Positions 12,656-19,400 of a stretch of DNA of 19,400 nucleotides are shown here, piece after piece. Both the position numbers and the translations under genes were made by a program. Numbering within the stretch: position 1 is the stretch's first letter; each line of letters opens with the position of its first letter. The notes under the pieces are model-generated. The model was not told where the DNA came from. It saw nothing but the letters and a program-made list of their open reading frames with translations, and ran no database searches. The stretch is from JAJOKK01 sp965370555 (GTDB lineage: Bacteria; Bipolaricaulota; Bipolaricaulia; UBA7950; UBA9294), in assembly GCA_965370555.1 (NCBI GenBank), contig CBDUVB010000034.1, positions 1-19,400 on the forward strand, in the 5' to 3' direction.

Positions 12656-13496
12656 CGGACGCACGCAGTTCGTCGGACTGATCGGCTGGCCGGTAGAGCA
12701 TTCGCTGTCGCCAAGTATGCACAACGCAGCGTTCTCCGCTTTGGGCCTCGACTGGAGCTACGTACCGCTCCCGGTGCGATCGGGGCAGATCGAGGATGCC
12801 ATCTCGGGTTTGGTGGCTCTCGGGTTCCGCGGCGCGAACGTCACCATCCCCTACAAGCAGGAGGTGATTCCGTTCCTGCACAAGCTCTCCCCAGAGGCGC
12901 AAGCAATCGGGGCCGTCAACACAGTCGTTGTCGAAAAGGACGGAACCCTGGTCGGGCACAACACCGACTTCTCCGGGTTCATCGCTTCACTGCGTCAAGG
13001 CGGATTCGACCCAAAGGAGAAAGCAGCCGTTGTCTGCGGCGCGGGGGGCGCAGCGCGGGCCGCCGTGCACGGGCTACTCGAAGCAGAAGCAAGGGAGATC
13101 ACGGTCCTCAACCGCACGGTCGCTCGGGCGGAGGATGTCATCTCCGCGTTCGTCGATGAACGGCTCCAGGCCGGAAGGCTCAGCCCGGAAACTCTCATGA
13201 AAGCAGCAGGAGATGCGGATCTGTTGGTAAACGCAACCTCGGTTGGGATGTGGCCCGATGTGGATGGATCGATATGGCCAGTCAACGTTCCCGTTCCCAG
13301 GCACCTCACCGTATTCGATCTCGTGTACAACCCGGTCGAGACACACCTATTGCAGCAGGCAAAGGAGAGCGGTGCACAGGCAACCTCGGGCCTTAAGATG
13401 CTCCTTCAACAGGGAGCTGCAGCATTCGCGCTCTGGACCGGGAAAGACGCACCAATTGCGACGATGCGGGCCGCGCTGAAGGAGGCAGTAACGTGA
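12648..13496 (+). CDS. aroE: Shikimate dehydrogenase
   Basis: NADPH-dependent reduction of 3-dehydroshikimate to shikimate. 282 residues. The N-terminal substrate domain has GWPVEHSLSPSMHNAAF and NVTIPYK (catalytic Lys), then AIGAVNT and GHNTDFSGF (catalytic Asp). The C-terminal Rossmann part has GAGGAARAA, then the NRT phosphate clamp typical of NADP enzymes, then NATSVGM. ATG 12648 follows GGAGGACAAT and overlaps the aroA stop by 8 bp; the stop overlaps the aroC GTG by 4 bp. Confidence 0.96.
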   Translation: MIDGRTQFVGLIGWPVEHSLSPSMHNAAFSALGLDWSYVPLPVRSGQIEDAISGLVALGFRGANVTIPYKQEVIPFLHKLSPEAQAIGAVNTVVVEKDGTLVGHNTDFSGFIASLRQGGFDPKEKAAVVCGAGGAARAAVHGLLEAEAREITVLNRTVARAEDVISAFVDERLQAGRLSPETLMKAAGDADLLVNATSVGMWPDVDGSIWPVNVPVPRHLTVFDLVYNPVETHLLQQAKESGAQATSGLKMLLQQGAAAFALWTGKDAPIATMRAALKEAVT

Positions 13497-14608
13497 CAAA
13501 GTTAAGGTTTCTGACTGCCGGGGAGTCGCACGGGTGCTGTTTGACCGCTATCGTGGACGGCCTCCCTGCCGGGATTACGATCGACCCGACAGCGATCGAC
13601 CGCGAGTTGTCGCGTCGCCAAGGGGGATACGGTCGCGGTGGGAGGATGCAGATCGAGAGAGACCATGCCGAGATCCTGGCGGGAGTAATCAACGGAAAAA
13701 CAACAGGGGCACCGGTGTCTCTGCGGATCGAGAACAAAGATTGGGCCAACTGGCGCGAACACTGGGCCGCGAGTGACCTCCCAGATCTCACCGTTCCTCG
13801 TCCTGGGCACGCCGATTATGCCGGGATGATCAAGTACGGGTTCTCGGACGCCCGGCCAATCCTGGAACGAGCGAGCGCTCGCGAAACCGCGGCGCGGGTC
13901 GCGGTTGGGGCACTGGCAAAGCAGCTCCTCACGGAATTCGGAGTCAGGATCGGAAGCTACGTCGAGCAGATCGGCGCCGTGAAGGCGCACATCCCAGATA
14001 TCCCGCCTGAGGACCTCTGGAAACTCGCCGAGGCTAGCGATGTGCGCTGTCCAGATCCCGCGGCAGCAGCGCTGATGTGCTCGGAGATCGACGCGACACG
14101 TGTGGCCGGAGATACCCTGGGCGGAGTCTTCGTGGTCATCGCCACTGGCGTCCCGGTCGGCTTAGGCAGTCATGTTCAGTGGGATCGGCGCCTTGACGCA
14201 CTGCTTGCTCAAACGATCGTCTCCATTCCAGCGGTGAAGGGTGCCGAGATTGGGGATGCTTTTGAAGACACAACTAAATTGGGACGCGAAGTGCACGACG
14301 AGCTCTTCCCGGATGAAAATGGCGGCATACGGCGAGAGACGAACCGCGCCGGGGGGATCGAAGGCGGAATGACGAACGGCGCCCCGATCGTTGTGCGGGT
14401 GGCGGTGAAGCCGATACCGACGGTACTTACTCCACTGCGTTCGGTCGACCTCGCAACTGGAAAAGCCGCCTTCACCGAGTATCAGCGCTCCGACGTATGC
14501 GTCGTCCCCGCCGCTGCGGTAGTCGGGGAAGCAATGATCGCCTGGACCCTGGCCGATGCGCTCCTCGAAAAGCTCGGCGGCGACAGTCTTGCGGAGATGA
14601 ATCGATGA
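13493..14608 (+). CDS. aroC: Chorismate synthase
   Basis: Converts EPSP to chorismate using reduced FMN. 371 residues, normal for the bacterial enzyme. All signature blocks are present: TAGESHG at the N-terminus, RRQGGYGRGGRM, PRPGHADYAGMIKYG, ERASARETAARVA, NRAGGIEGGMTNG and the C-terminal RSDVCVVPAAAVVGEAM. The GTG start overlaps the aroE stop (GTGA) and follows GAAGGAGGCAGTAAC. The stop overlaps the aroKB start by 4 bp. No flavin reductase gene is visible nearby, so FMN reduction must come from elsewhere or from an intrinsic activity. Confidence 0.97.
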   Translation: MTKLRFLTAGESHGCCLTAIVDGLPAGITIDPTAIDRELSRRQGGYGRGGRMQIERDHAEILAGVINGKTTGAPVSLRIENKDWANWREHWAASDLPDLTVPRPGHADYAGMIKYGFSDARPILERASARETAARVAVGALAKQLLTEFGVRIGSYVEQIGAVKAHIPDIPPEDLWKLAEASDVRCPDPAAAALMCSEIDATRVAGDTLGGVFVVIATGVPVGLGSHVQWDRRLDALLAQTIVSIPAVKGAEIGDAFEDTTKLGREVHDELFPDENGGIRRETNRAGGIEGGMTNGAPIVVRVAVKPIPTVLTPLRSVDLATGKAAFTEYQRSDVCVVPAAAVVGEAMIAWTLADALLEKLGGDSLAEMNR

Positions 14609-16167
14609 AGAACATCGTCATTACGGGGTTCATGGGAACGGGGAAAACTGCGGTCGGCAGCATAGTCGCGCAGCAGCTCGGACGGGAATTTGTGGATATG
14701 GACGTGTTGATCGCAGATCGCGCAGGAAAGTCGATCCCTCGCATCTTTGCCGAGGATGGCGAGGAAGCGTTCCGCAAGCTGGAGCGGGAGATCTGCCGCG
14801 AGCTGAGTGAAAAGCAAGACCTGGTAATCGCCACCGGTGGCGGGACGCTCATCGATCACGAGAACTGCGCACTCATGATGAAGACTGGGACGATAATCTG
14901 CCTCACCGCAAGTGCGGAGGAAATAATGCGTCGGATCGAGGGTACAAGTGTTTCCACGCGCCCTCTCCTTAGCACGTCCAATCTTCAAGAGACGATCGAA
15001 ACGCTGCTACGGGCGCGGCGAGAGATCTATCGATCGTTCCCCTGGCGAATCGGCACAACTGGTCTTTCAATCGCGGAGGTGACACAGCGCGTCATAGAGA
15101 TCATCAGGAGCGTAGAAATACCGGTTCGCTACCCGGGAGGGGAATACGAAATCATGATCGGAGAGGGTCTTCTCAACCACCTGGGCTGGCTCTTGCAGGA
15201 GAAGGTGAACGACCGGATCGCCATCGTCACGAACACGGTCGTCGCGCCGCTTTACGGTGCCCGCGTTGAGGAGTCACTCCGTAACGCCGGGTTCGATCCG
15301 TTTACCTGCGTCATCACTGACGGGGAAAAGCACAAGACACTGACAACTGTTGAGTCGCTGTACGAGAAGTTCCTCACCGGTGGCCTCGATCGGGCTGGGG
15401 CGGTCGTCTCCCTCGGCGGTGGGGTGACCGGTGATATCGCCGGATTCGCCGCGGCCACGTTCATGCGCGGGGTGAAGTTCGTCCAGGTTCCGACGAGCCT
15501 GCTGGCGATGGTCGACGCAAGCGTCGGAGGGAAGACAGGAGTCGACCTTCCACAGGGAAAGAACCTGGTCGGCGCGTTCAAGCAGCCATCGCTCGTCCTG
15601 ATCGATCCGAGCGTTCTTTCCACCCTGCCAGATGAGGAGGTCAGAAACGGGGCAGCCGAGGCGATCAAACACGGAATCATCGGGGATCCTGACCTGTTTG
15701 CCACGCTGGAGAACGGGACGGCCCCACTCACCACGGGGCTGATCACCCAAATTCTAAGACTCAAGGTAAGAATCGTGGAGGAGGACCCATACGAACGTGG
15801 TCGCAGGGAGGTACTCAACCTCGGGCACACCGTGGGCCATGCGATCGAACGGGTGAGCGAGTTCACCATACCACACGGGGGCGCGGTGGCAATCGGTATT
15901 ATCGCAGCGGCAAAGATCGCAGTGCGGCTCAAACTGGCCGATCACGATCTGGACGAGCGGATAGAGCACGCCCTCTCCGCATGGGGGCTTCCGATCAAGG
16001 TCCCAGCTCTTCCCGTAGATCAGATCATGGCAGCGATGGCCCACGACAAGAAGAGAAGAAACGGGGAGAGCCGGTTTGTCCTCCCTCGGAGAATTGGAGC
16101 GGTGGAGGTCGTGGATAACGTTCCGCAGGAGCTGATCCGATCTGTACTGCAAGAGATGCAACAGTGA
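14605..16167 (+). CDS. aroKB: Bifunctional shikimate kinase / 3-dehydroquinate synthase fusion
   Basis: One 520-residue chain carrying two non-consecutive pathway steps. Residues 1 to about 170 are shikimate kinase: Walker A GFMGTGKTAVG (K14), the FRKLE shikimate-binding segment, ATGGGT, and STRPL in the lid. Residues about 172-520 are NAD- and metal-dependent 3-dehydroquinate synthase: GGVTGDIAGF, PTSLLAMVDASVGGKTG and metal ligands E352, H408 (NLGHTVGH) and H424. The motif usually reading HGEAV is H424-G-G-A-V, with Glu replaced by Gly. The kinase part also lies in the normal order for Thermotoga-type AroKB fusions. ATG 14605 overlaps the aroC stop by 4 bp; the open frame from 14497 lies over aroC and is rejected. 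Confidence 0.95.
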   Translation: MKNIVITGFMGTGKTAVGSIVAQQLGREFVDMDVLIADRAGKSIPRIFAEDGEEAFRKLEREICRELSEKQDLVIATGGGTLIDHENCALMMKTGTIICLTASAEEIMRRIEGTSVSTRPLLSTSNLQETIETLLRARREIYRSFPWRIGTTGLSIAEVTQRVIEIIRSVEIPVRYPGGEYEIMIGEGLLNHLGWLLQEKVNDRIAIVTNTVVAPLYGARVEESLRNAGFDPFTCVITDGEKHKTLTTVESLYEKFLTGGLDRAGAVVSLGGGVTGDIAGFAAATFMRGVKFVQVPTSLLAMVDASVGGKTGVDLPQGKNLVGAFKQPSLVLIDPSVLSTLPDEEVRNGAAEAIKHGIIGDPDLFATLENGTAPLTTGLITQILRLKVRIVEEDPYERGRREVLNLGHTVGHAIERVSEFTIPHGGAVAIGIIAAAKIAVRLKLADHDLDERIEHALSAWGLPIKVPALPVDQIMAAMAHDKKRRNGESRFVLPRRIGAVEVVDNVPQELIRSVLQEMQQ

Positions 16168-16241
16168 CACAATGAGCCTGTGATCAACGTCGCACACCTG
16201 TCTGCGTGCGGGCTACGAAAGCCTTAGTGATGGAGGAATCC

Positions 16242-16718
16242 ATGAACACAAGTGGAAATGTGCAGTTTAATATCCTGATTCTGCATGGTCCCAACCTGAA
16301 CCTCCTCGGGACGCGCGAGCCTGAGGTATACGGGAGGATGACGCTGAAGGAGATCGATCGATCCCTGAAGGAGTTCGCGAACGAAAACGGTGTGCAGCCG
16401 CGGATCGTACAGTCAAACCATGAGGGGGCTCTGATCGACGCCATACACGACGCGATAGGTTGGGCGGACGGGATCGTGATCAACCCCGCTGCCTACACTC
16501 ACACGAGCATCGCGTTGCGGGACGCGATCGCCGGGGTCGATATCCCGACGGTTGAGGTGCACCTATCGAACATCCACGCCCGCGAGGAGTTCCGGCGTGT
16601 ATCGCTTATCGCCCCGGTGTGCATCGGACAGATCTCCGGATTCGGCTGGAGGAGCTATCTATTGGGAATCGAAGCCCTGCTCCATAACAAGGAGAAACGC
16701 GATGAAAACGAAGGCTGA
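16242..16718 (+). CDS. aroQ: 3-dehydroquinate dehydratase, type II
   Basis: Removes water from 3-dehydroquinate. 158 residues, the usual length of the dodecameric type II enzyme, with its motifs in order: ILHGPNLNLLGTREPEVYG (catalytic Tyr and Arg), QSNHEGALIDAIHDA, INPAAYTHTS, VEVHLSNIHAREEFR and a closing ISGFGWRSYLLG. ATG 16242 has GGAGG five bases upstream; the GTG at 16206 has no such site. A 74-bp gap after aroKB is the largest inside the operon, and I see no convincing promoter or terminator there. The 3' end overlaps the aminotransferase by 17 bp. Confidence 0.95.
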   Translation: MNTSGNVQFNILILHGPNLNLLGTREPEVYGRMTLKEIDRSLKEFANENGVQPRIVQSNHEGALIDAIHDAIGWADGIVINPAAYTHTSIALRDAIAGVDIPTVEVHLSNIHAREEFRRVSLIAPVCIGQISGFGWRSYLLGIEALLHNKEKRDENEG

Positions 16719-17880
16719 TCGGCTCGAGAAAATGCCCGAGTATCCGTTCGCGCGTTGGGGCGAACGAGTGAACGCCGCCCGCGCCCGCGGGATCGATGTG
16801 ATCCGGCTCGACATCGGAAATCCCGATCTCCCACCGCCTGACGCCGTGATCGACGCCCTCTGCTCATCGGCGAGGCGACCCAATCACCACGGCTATCCAG
16901 GCTACCGCGGGATCCCGGCCCTGCGGGAGGGAATCGCCGATTACTACGAGCGGCGTTTCGGGGTGACTCTCGACCCGAAGGACGAGGTCGTCCCGCTCCT
17001 CGGGTCCAAGGAGGGAATCGTGCACCTCGCATTGGGGGTCCTCGATGCCGGCGACCTCGTCCTCGTCCCGGATCCCGGCTATCCCTCGTACACAATGGGG
17101 GCGGTCCTCGCTGGGGCGAGGGTTTATAAGTTTCCCCTTCTTCCGGAGCGTGGGTTCCTCCCTGATTTGAACGCGATCCCACCCGAAATCGCCAATGCGG
17201 CACGGATGATGTGGCTCAACTACCCGAACAATCCGACCTCCGCGACCGCCGATCTCGGGTTCTTCGAACAAGCGGTCGCCTTCGCCCGTCGTCACGACAT
17301 CCTCCTCTGCCACGACGCGCCGTACTCTGACGTCGTCTACGACGGCCACATGCCCCCAAGCCTGCTCCAGGTTCCAGAAGCGGTCGAAGTGGCGGTTGAG
17401 TTCAACTCCCTCTCCAAGACGTACAACATGGCCGGCTGGCGAGTGGGGATGGCCGTTGGAAACTCGGACGTTCTTGCCTCACTCTCACGAGTGAAGTCGA
17501 ACGTCGACTCCGGACAGTTCCTCCCGGTGCAGGAGGCGGCTGCTCGTGCCCTTGCGATCCCGCAGGAGTGGATCGAAGCCCGTAACCAGATCTACAAGGA
17601 AAGGATGCAGACAGCGATCGCCGGGCTCGCATCCCTCGGCTTTTCGGTTACTCCGCCAAGCGCAACCCTCTACATCTGGACCAGGATCCCGGAGGGGTGG
17701 GACTCGGAAGGGTTTGCCACGGTCCTCCTCGAGAAAGCCGGAGTCGCGGTCGCGCCGGGCTCGTTCTTCGGGGAGCAGGGAGAAGGGTACATCCGCATCT
17801 CACTCACCTCTCCGGAGCCACGCATCGCCGAGGCGGTCGACCGAATTCGGAAGGTTCTAAAGGGGATCTTTCCTGTTTAG
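16702..17880 (+). CDS. Class I/II PLP aminotransferase, probably aromatic
   Basis: 392 residues, fold-type I aminotransferase. LDIGNPDLPPP at the N-terminus, PDPGYPSY, NYPNNPTSA, CHDAPYSDVVYDG, the Schiff-base lysine K239 in NSLSKTYNMAGWRVG, and the substrate carboxylate Arg in YIRISLT near the C-terminus. By sequence style it resembles the LL-diaminopimelate aminotransferase / aspartate-aromatic aminotransferase group. Its place at the end of the operon fits the final transamination of phenylpyruvate and 4-hydroxyphenylpyruvate to Phe and Tyr, which no other gene here provides. That substrate choice is inferred from context, not from residues. ATG 16702 follows AAGGAGAAACGCG and lies within the aroQ end; the frame up to 16552 is overlap only. 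Confidence 0.92.
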   Translation: MKTKADRLEKMPEYPFARWGERVNAARARGIDVIRLDIGNPDLPPPDAVIDALCSSARRPNHHGYPGYRGIPALREGIADYYERRFGVTLDPKDEVVPLLGSKEGIVHLALGVLDAGDLVLVPDPGYPSYTMGAVLAGARVYKFPLLPERGFLPDLNAIPPEIANAARMMWLNYPNNPTSATADLGFFEQAVAFARRHDILLCHDAPYSDVVYDGHMPPSLLQVPEAVEVAVEFNSLSKTYNMAGWRVGMAVGNSDVLASLSRVKSNVDSGQFLPVQEAAARALAIPQEWIEARNQIYKERMQTAIAGLASLGFSVTPPSATLYIWTRIPEGWDSEGFATVLLEKAGVAVAPGSFFGEQGEGYIRISLTSPEPRIAEAVDRIRKVLKGIFPV

Positions 17881-17965
17881 AGTGGGTAACAAGCTTCTGA
17901 TCGCAAATAGCCGAACGCCATTCTCACGCCCGCTCGCTACGCTCACTCAGGCCGCGAAGATAGTA

Positions 17966-17993
17966 TCAGCTTTCAGCCATCAGCTGTCAGCTT
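17966..17993. repeat. Heptamer tandem repeat TCAGCNN x4
   Basis: Four consecutive 7-bp units beginning TCAGC: TCAGCTT, TCAGCCA, TCAGCTG, TCAGCTT. Non-coding. Confidence 0.8.
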
Positions 17994-18024
17994 GTAGCAT
18001 CGGCCTTCGTCGTTTCTTCCCATC

Positions 18025-18045
18025 ACTCGTTACTCGTTACTCGTC
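18025..18045. repeat. Heptamer tandem repeat ACTCGTT x3
   Basis: ACTCGTT, ACTCGTT, ACTCGTC in direct succession. The unit length equals that of the TCAGCNN array 32 bp upstream, but the sequence is different. Confidence 0.8.
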
Positions 18046-18053
18046 ACCGTGTT

Positions 18054-18069
18054 CTCTGCGCCTCTGCGC
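18054..18069. repeat. Octamer tandem repeat CTCTGCGC x2
   Basis: Two exact copies of CTCTGCGC. The surrounding wording is like that of short filler repeats seen in spacers of many bacterial genomes. Confidence 0.65.
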
Positions 18070-18095
18070 GAGACATGAGCTTCTCGCCAAACGTA

Positions 18096-18144
18096 AACGT
18101 GGCAGACGAGCTACCACGCTACAAGAACACCAAGCTTGCGTAGC
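18096..18144. repeat. 49-bp dispersed repeat, copy 1
   Basis: Begins AACGTGGCAGAC and ends AAGCTTGCGTAGC. The last 29 bases are identical to copy 2 at 18209-18258. The right half can fold, with GCTAC near 18118 pairing with GTAGC at 18140-18144. Confidence 0.85.
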
Positions 18145-18208
18145 ACCGGAGCCTTGTCCGCATCCCAGACAGGCAGACTCCAACGTTGGCATTACCGGTT
18201 GTGGATAA

Positions 18209-18258
18209 AACGTGGCAGACAAGCTGCACACGCTACAAGAACACCAAGCTTGCGTAGC
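18209..18258. repeat. 50-bp dispersed repeat, copy 2
   Basis: Same element as 18096-18144, 113 bp further on, differing by a few bases and one indel around its 13th to 21st base. It runs directly into the hairpin at 18258-18278. Confidence 0.85.
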
Positions 18259-18278
18259 GTCGGGTCCCGTGCCCGACG
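18258..18278. repeat. Perfect hairpin CGTCGGG-N7-CCCGACG
   Basis: 7-bp perfect stem with a 7-base loop. It starts on the last base of repeat copy 2, and copy 1 lacks it. There is no T tract on either strand, so it is not a classical terminator. Confidence 0.7.
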
Positions 18279-18344
18279 TTGTGATTCGCAAAGGCCACCT
18301 GTTCTCGGCTACGCAGCTGATACAATGATGAACCCACGAACGAA

Positions 18345-18367
18345 CCCCCGGGCTGGAAGCCCGGGGG
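18345..18367 (-). terminator. Strong GC hairpin after the surface protein gene
   Basis: Perfect 10-bp stem CCCCCGGGCT/AGCCCGGGGG with a 3-base loop, beginning 28 bases after the minus-strand stop. On the minus strand it is followed by TTCGTTCG, a weak T-rich stretch; on the plus strand no T tract follows. It may end transcription of the surface gene, or simply be a dispersed palindrome. Confidence 0.5.
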
Positions 18368-18395
18368 CATAATCACTTTCTACATTGAGGCCGAT

Positions 18396-19400
18396 CTACT
18401 TCTTCACGACCTCGGCGTGATCGATTACCAGATCGCCATTATAGTCGTCGATTGTGAGCACAATGCGCGGCTGCACTACGCGGTAGTTAGAGAACGCATA
18501 CTCGACAACGTAGCGGTAGTCGTCTTCGGCACCGTCGCCGTCAAAGTCGCCTTGCTTCACATCGCGCGGGGCGACGATCTGCACGCGCGCATCGATCAAC
18601 ACGTTACAATCGATGTCGATCACAACTGAGTTGGCGATGCCGCTACCAATGCGCTTCTCTAGCCACATCCGGTCATCGATCGCCTGGTCGAAGTCGAGAT
18701 CAAGCTTGTAGTAGGCAATCGGGTAGTCTTCCGGATCATTGGGGTGCGTTCCAGCCATGATCTCGTCATCATCGGCGAAACCGTCTCCGTCGGTGTCGAT
18801 CGGCTGCATCTGCACCGGCTGAAGCAAGGGGATCAGCTCTGAGTTGCAGGGGTCATCATCCAACCCGTCGATCCACCCGTCGGAGTCGGAATCACGGCAC
18901 GTCGGGTCGAGCATCGGCACGAAGCGGACGAAGAAATCGACCGGGTCCTCGTCGAACAGGCCATCGCCGTCGTTGTCGAGACCATCGACCGGGTCTTCAT
19001 CGATCAACGCATCTCCGTCGTTGTCCAGCTGCGAGTATGTGACGGCGACACACACATACTTAACCTCGAACCCATCGAGCAGCCGGTCGTTGTCGGTATC
19101 ATGGTCGAGTGGATTGGTCGGGTTAAATGTAAGTTCTATTGGCCCCTCCGGAGGATCCTCGTCGATCAAGCCATCGAGATCGTTGTCGATGCCGTCAACT
19201 GGGTCCTCATCAATGAGACCGTCACCGTCGTTGTCGAGGGGAAGAGCGGGGTATGAGAGCAGCGGCTGGCGCTGATTACGCTCTTCCCAATCGGTTAGCT
19301 CATCGTGGTCGGTATCCGGATCACACGGGTTCGTCTCGTTAGGGTTCGGCTGGGGAGGTCCGGGGAGAGGATCGGGCGCGTAGTCAAAGTCACTCGGGAG
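18396..19400 (-). CDS. Calcium-binding repeat (thrombospondin type 3-like) surface protein, N-terminus missing
   Basis: The frame is open through the window edge, so only the last 334 residues are visible; the TTG at 19169 is internal. The visible part starts with a Pro/Asn-rich linker. A run of aspartate-rich repeats follows: DTDHDELTDWEE, LDNDGDGLIDEDPVDG (four variants in two pairs), DTDNDRLLDGFE, DSDSDGWIDG and DTDGDGFADDDE. These match thrombospondin type 3 / bacterial Ca2+-repeat patterns. A C-terminal domain of about 100 residues contains two further EF-hand-like loops, DFDGDGAEDD and DDYNGDLVID. Such proteins are exported, and their repeats bind Ca2+ and stiffen. A cell-surface or S-layer-associated role is inferred. 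No cell-wall anchor or sorting signal is visible at the C-terminus. Confidence 0.85.
   Translation of the reverse strand, partial: LPSDFDYAPDPLPGPPQPNPNETNPCDPDTDHDELTDWEERNQRQPLLSYPALPLDNDGDGLIDEDPVDGIDNDLDGLIDEDPPEGPIELTFNPTNPLDHDTDNDRLLDGFEVKYVCVAVTYSQLDNDGDALIDEDPVDGLDNDGDGLFDEDPVDFFVRFVPMLDPTCRDSDSDGWIDGLDDDPCNSELIPLLQPVQMQPIDTDGDGFADDDEIMAGTHPNDPEDYPIAYYKLDLDFDQAIDDRMWLEKRIGSGIANSVVIDIDCNVLIDARVQIVAPRDVKQGDFDGDGAEDDYRYVVEYAFSNYRVVQPRIVLTIDDYNGDLVIDHAEVVKK

Larger units (their letters stand above)
17881..18395. other. Repeat-rich intergenic region without a gene
   Basis: 515 bp between the end of the aro operon and the minus-strand surface protein. I find no credible coding frame. It holds heptamer and octamer tandem repeats (17966-18069), two near-identical copies of a 49/50-bp element, and two perfect hairpins. 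These are listed separately. Confidence 0.8.

Noticed and set aside
15252..15932. 226-codon minus-strand frame opposite aroKB
   Set aside because: It is antisense to the well-conserved dehydroquinate synthase domain and has low-complexity Ser/Arg/Pro composition.
17966..18258. CRISPR array
   Set aside because: The repeats are either 7-8 bp tandem units without spacers, or only two copies 113 bp apart. There is no regular repeat-spacer pattern and no cas genes.
18037..18372. Short open frames in the spacer after the aminotransferase
   Set aside because: They run across repeats and hairpins, lack ribosome sites and show no protein-like pattern.

Overview
This is a moderately GC-rich bacterial window. 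Its gene set is a Thermotoga-type DAHP synthase, a fused AroK-AroB enzyme, ArsR-controlled redox genes and a thrombospondin type 3 surface protein. That fits a deep-branching, probably anaerobic or thermophilic lineage such as Bipolaricaulota/Acetothermia, or a Thermotoga-like relative. The assignment is a low-confidence inference, because there is no rRNA or other marker gene here.

Layout. (1) 1-1368, plus strand: 3' part of a secreted von Willebrand A (VWA) protein whose start lies before the window. (2) 1400-2525, minus strand: a SigB/F/G-like sigma factor with its own promoter, followed by a small unknown gene. (3) 2616-5440, minus strand: an ArsR-controlled envelope thiol unit, in the order ArsR, DUF1573-rhodanese protein, thioredoxin-CcdA fusion, and membrane-anchored thioredoxin. 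(4) 5442-5585: a MITE-like palindromic repeat. (5) 5586-7888, minus strand: a second ArsR unit, in the order ArsR, DUF318/ArsP-type permease and two small CXXC redox proteins. (6) 7853-8267: a divergent control region. (7) 8268-17880, plus strand: an aromatic amino acid operon in the order aroH, pheA, aroF, tyrA, aroA, aroE, aroC, aroKB, aroQ, aminotransferase. (8) 17881-18395: a repeat-rich spacer. (9) 18396-19400, minus strand: 3' part of a calcium-binding-repeat surface protein whose start lies beyond the window.

The aro operon encodes every step from erythrose-4-phosphate plus PEP to chorismate, and then to phenylalanine and tyrosine. Most neighbouring genes overlap by 4-8 bp. Upstream is a TTGACA-N17-TATACT promoter, a 31-codon reading frame with six Phe/Tyr codons packed into eight positions, and an intrinsic terminator with a T8 tract before aroH. 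I read this as a leader-peptide attenuator sensing Phe/Tyr charging. It is the most interesting regulatory feature in the window.

The two ArsR units lie end to end on the minus strand. Each has a promoter and an inverted repeat over the expected transcription start. Together they encode a metalloid-type permease, two cytoplasmic CXXC proteins, a CcdA-type membrane electron carrier fused to a thioredoxin, a second paralogous thioredoxin, and a DUF1573 protein with a cysteine-less rhodanese domain. This looks like a coordinated thiol-redox and efflux module, possibly for arsenic or another thiophilic element. The substrate cannot be read from the sequence.
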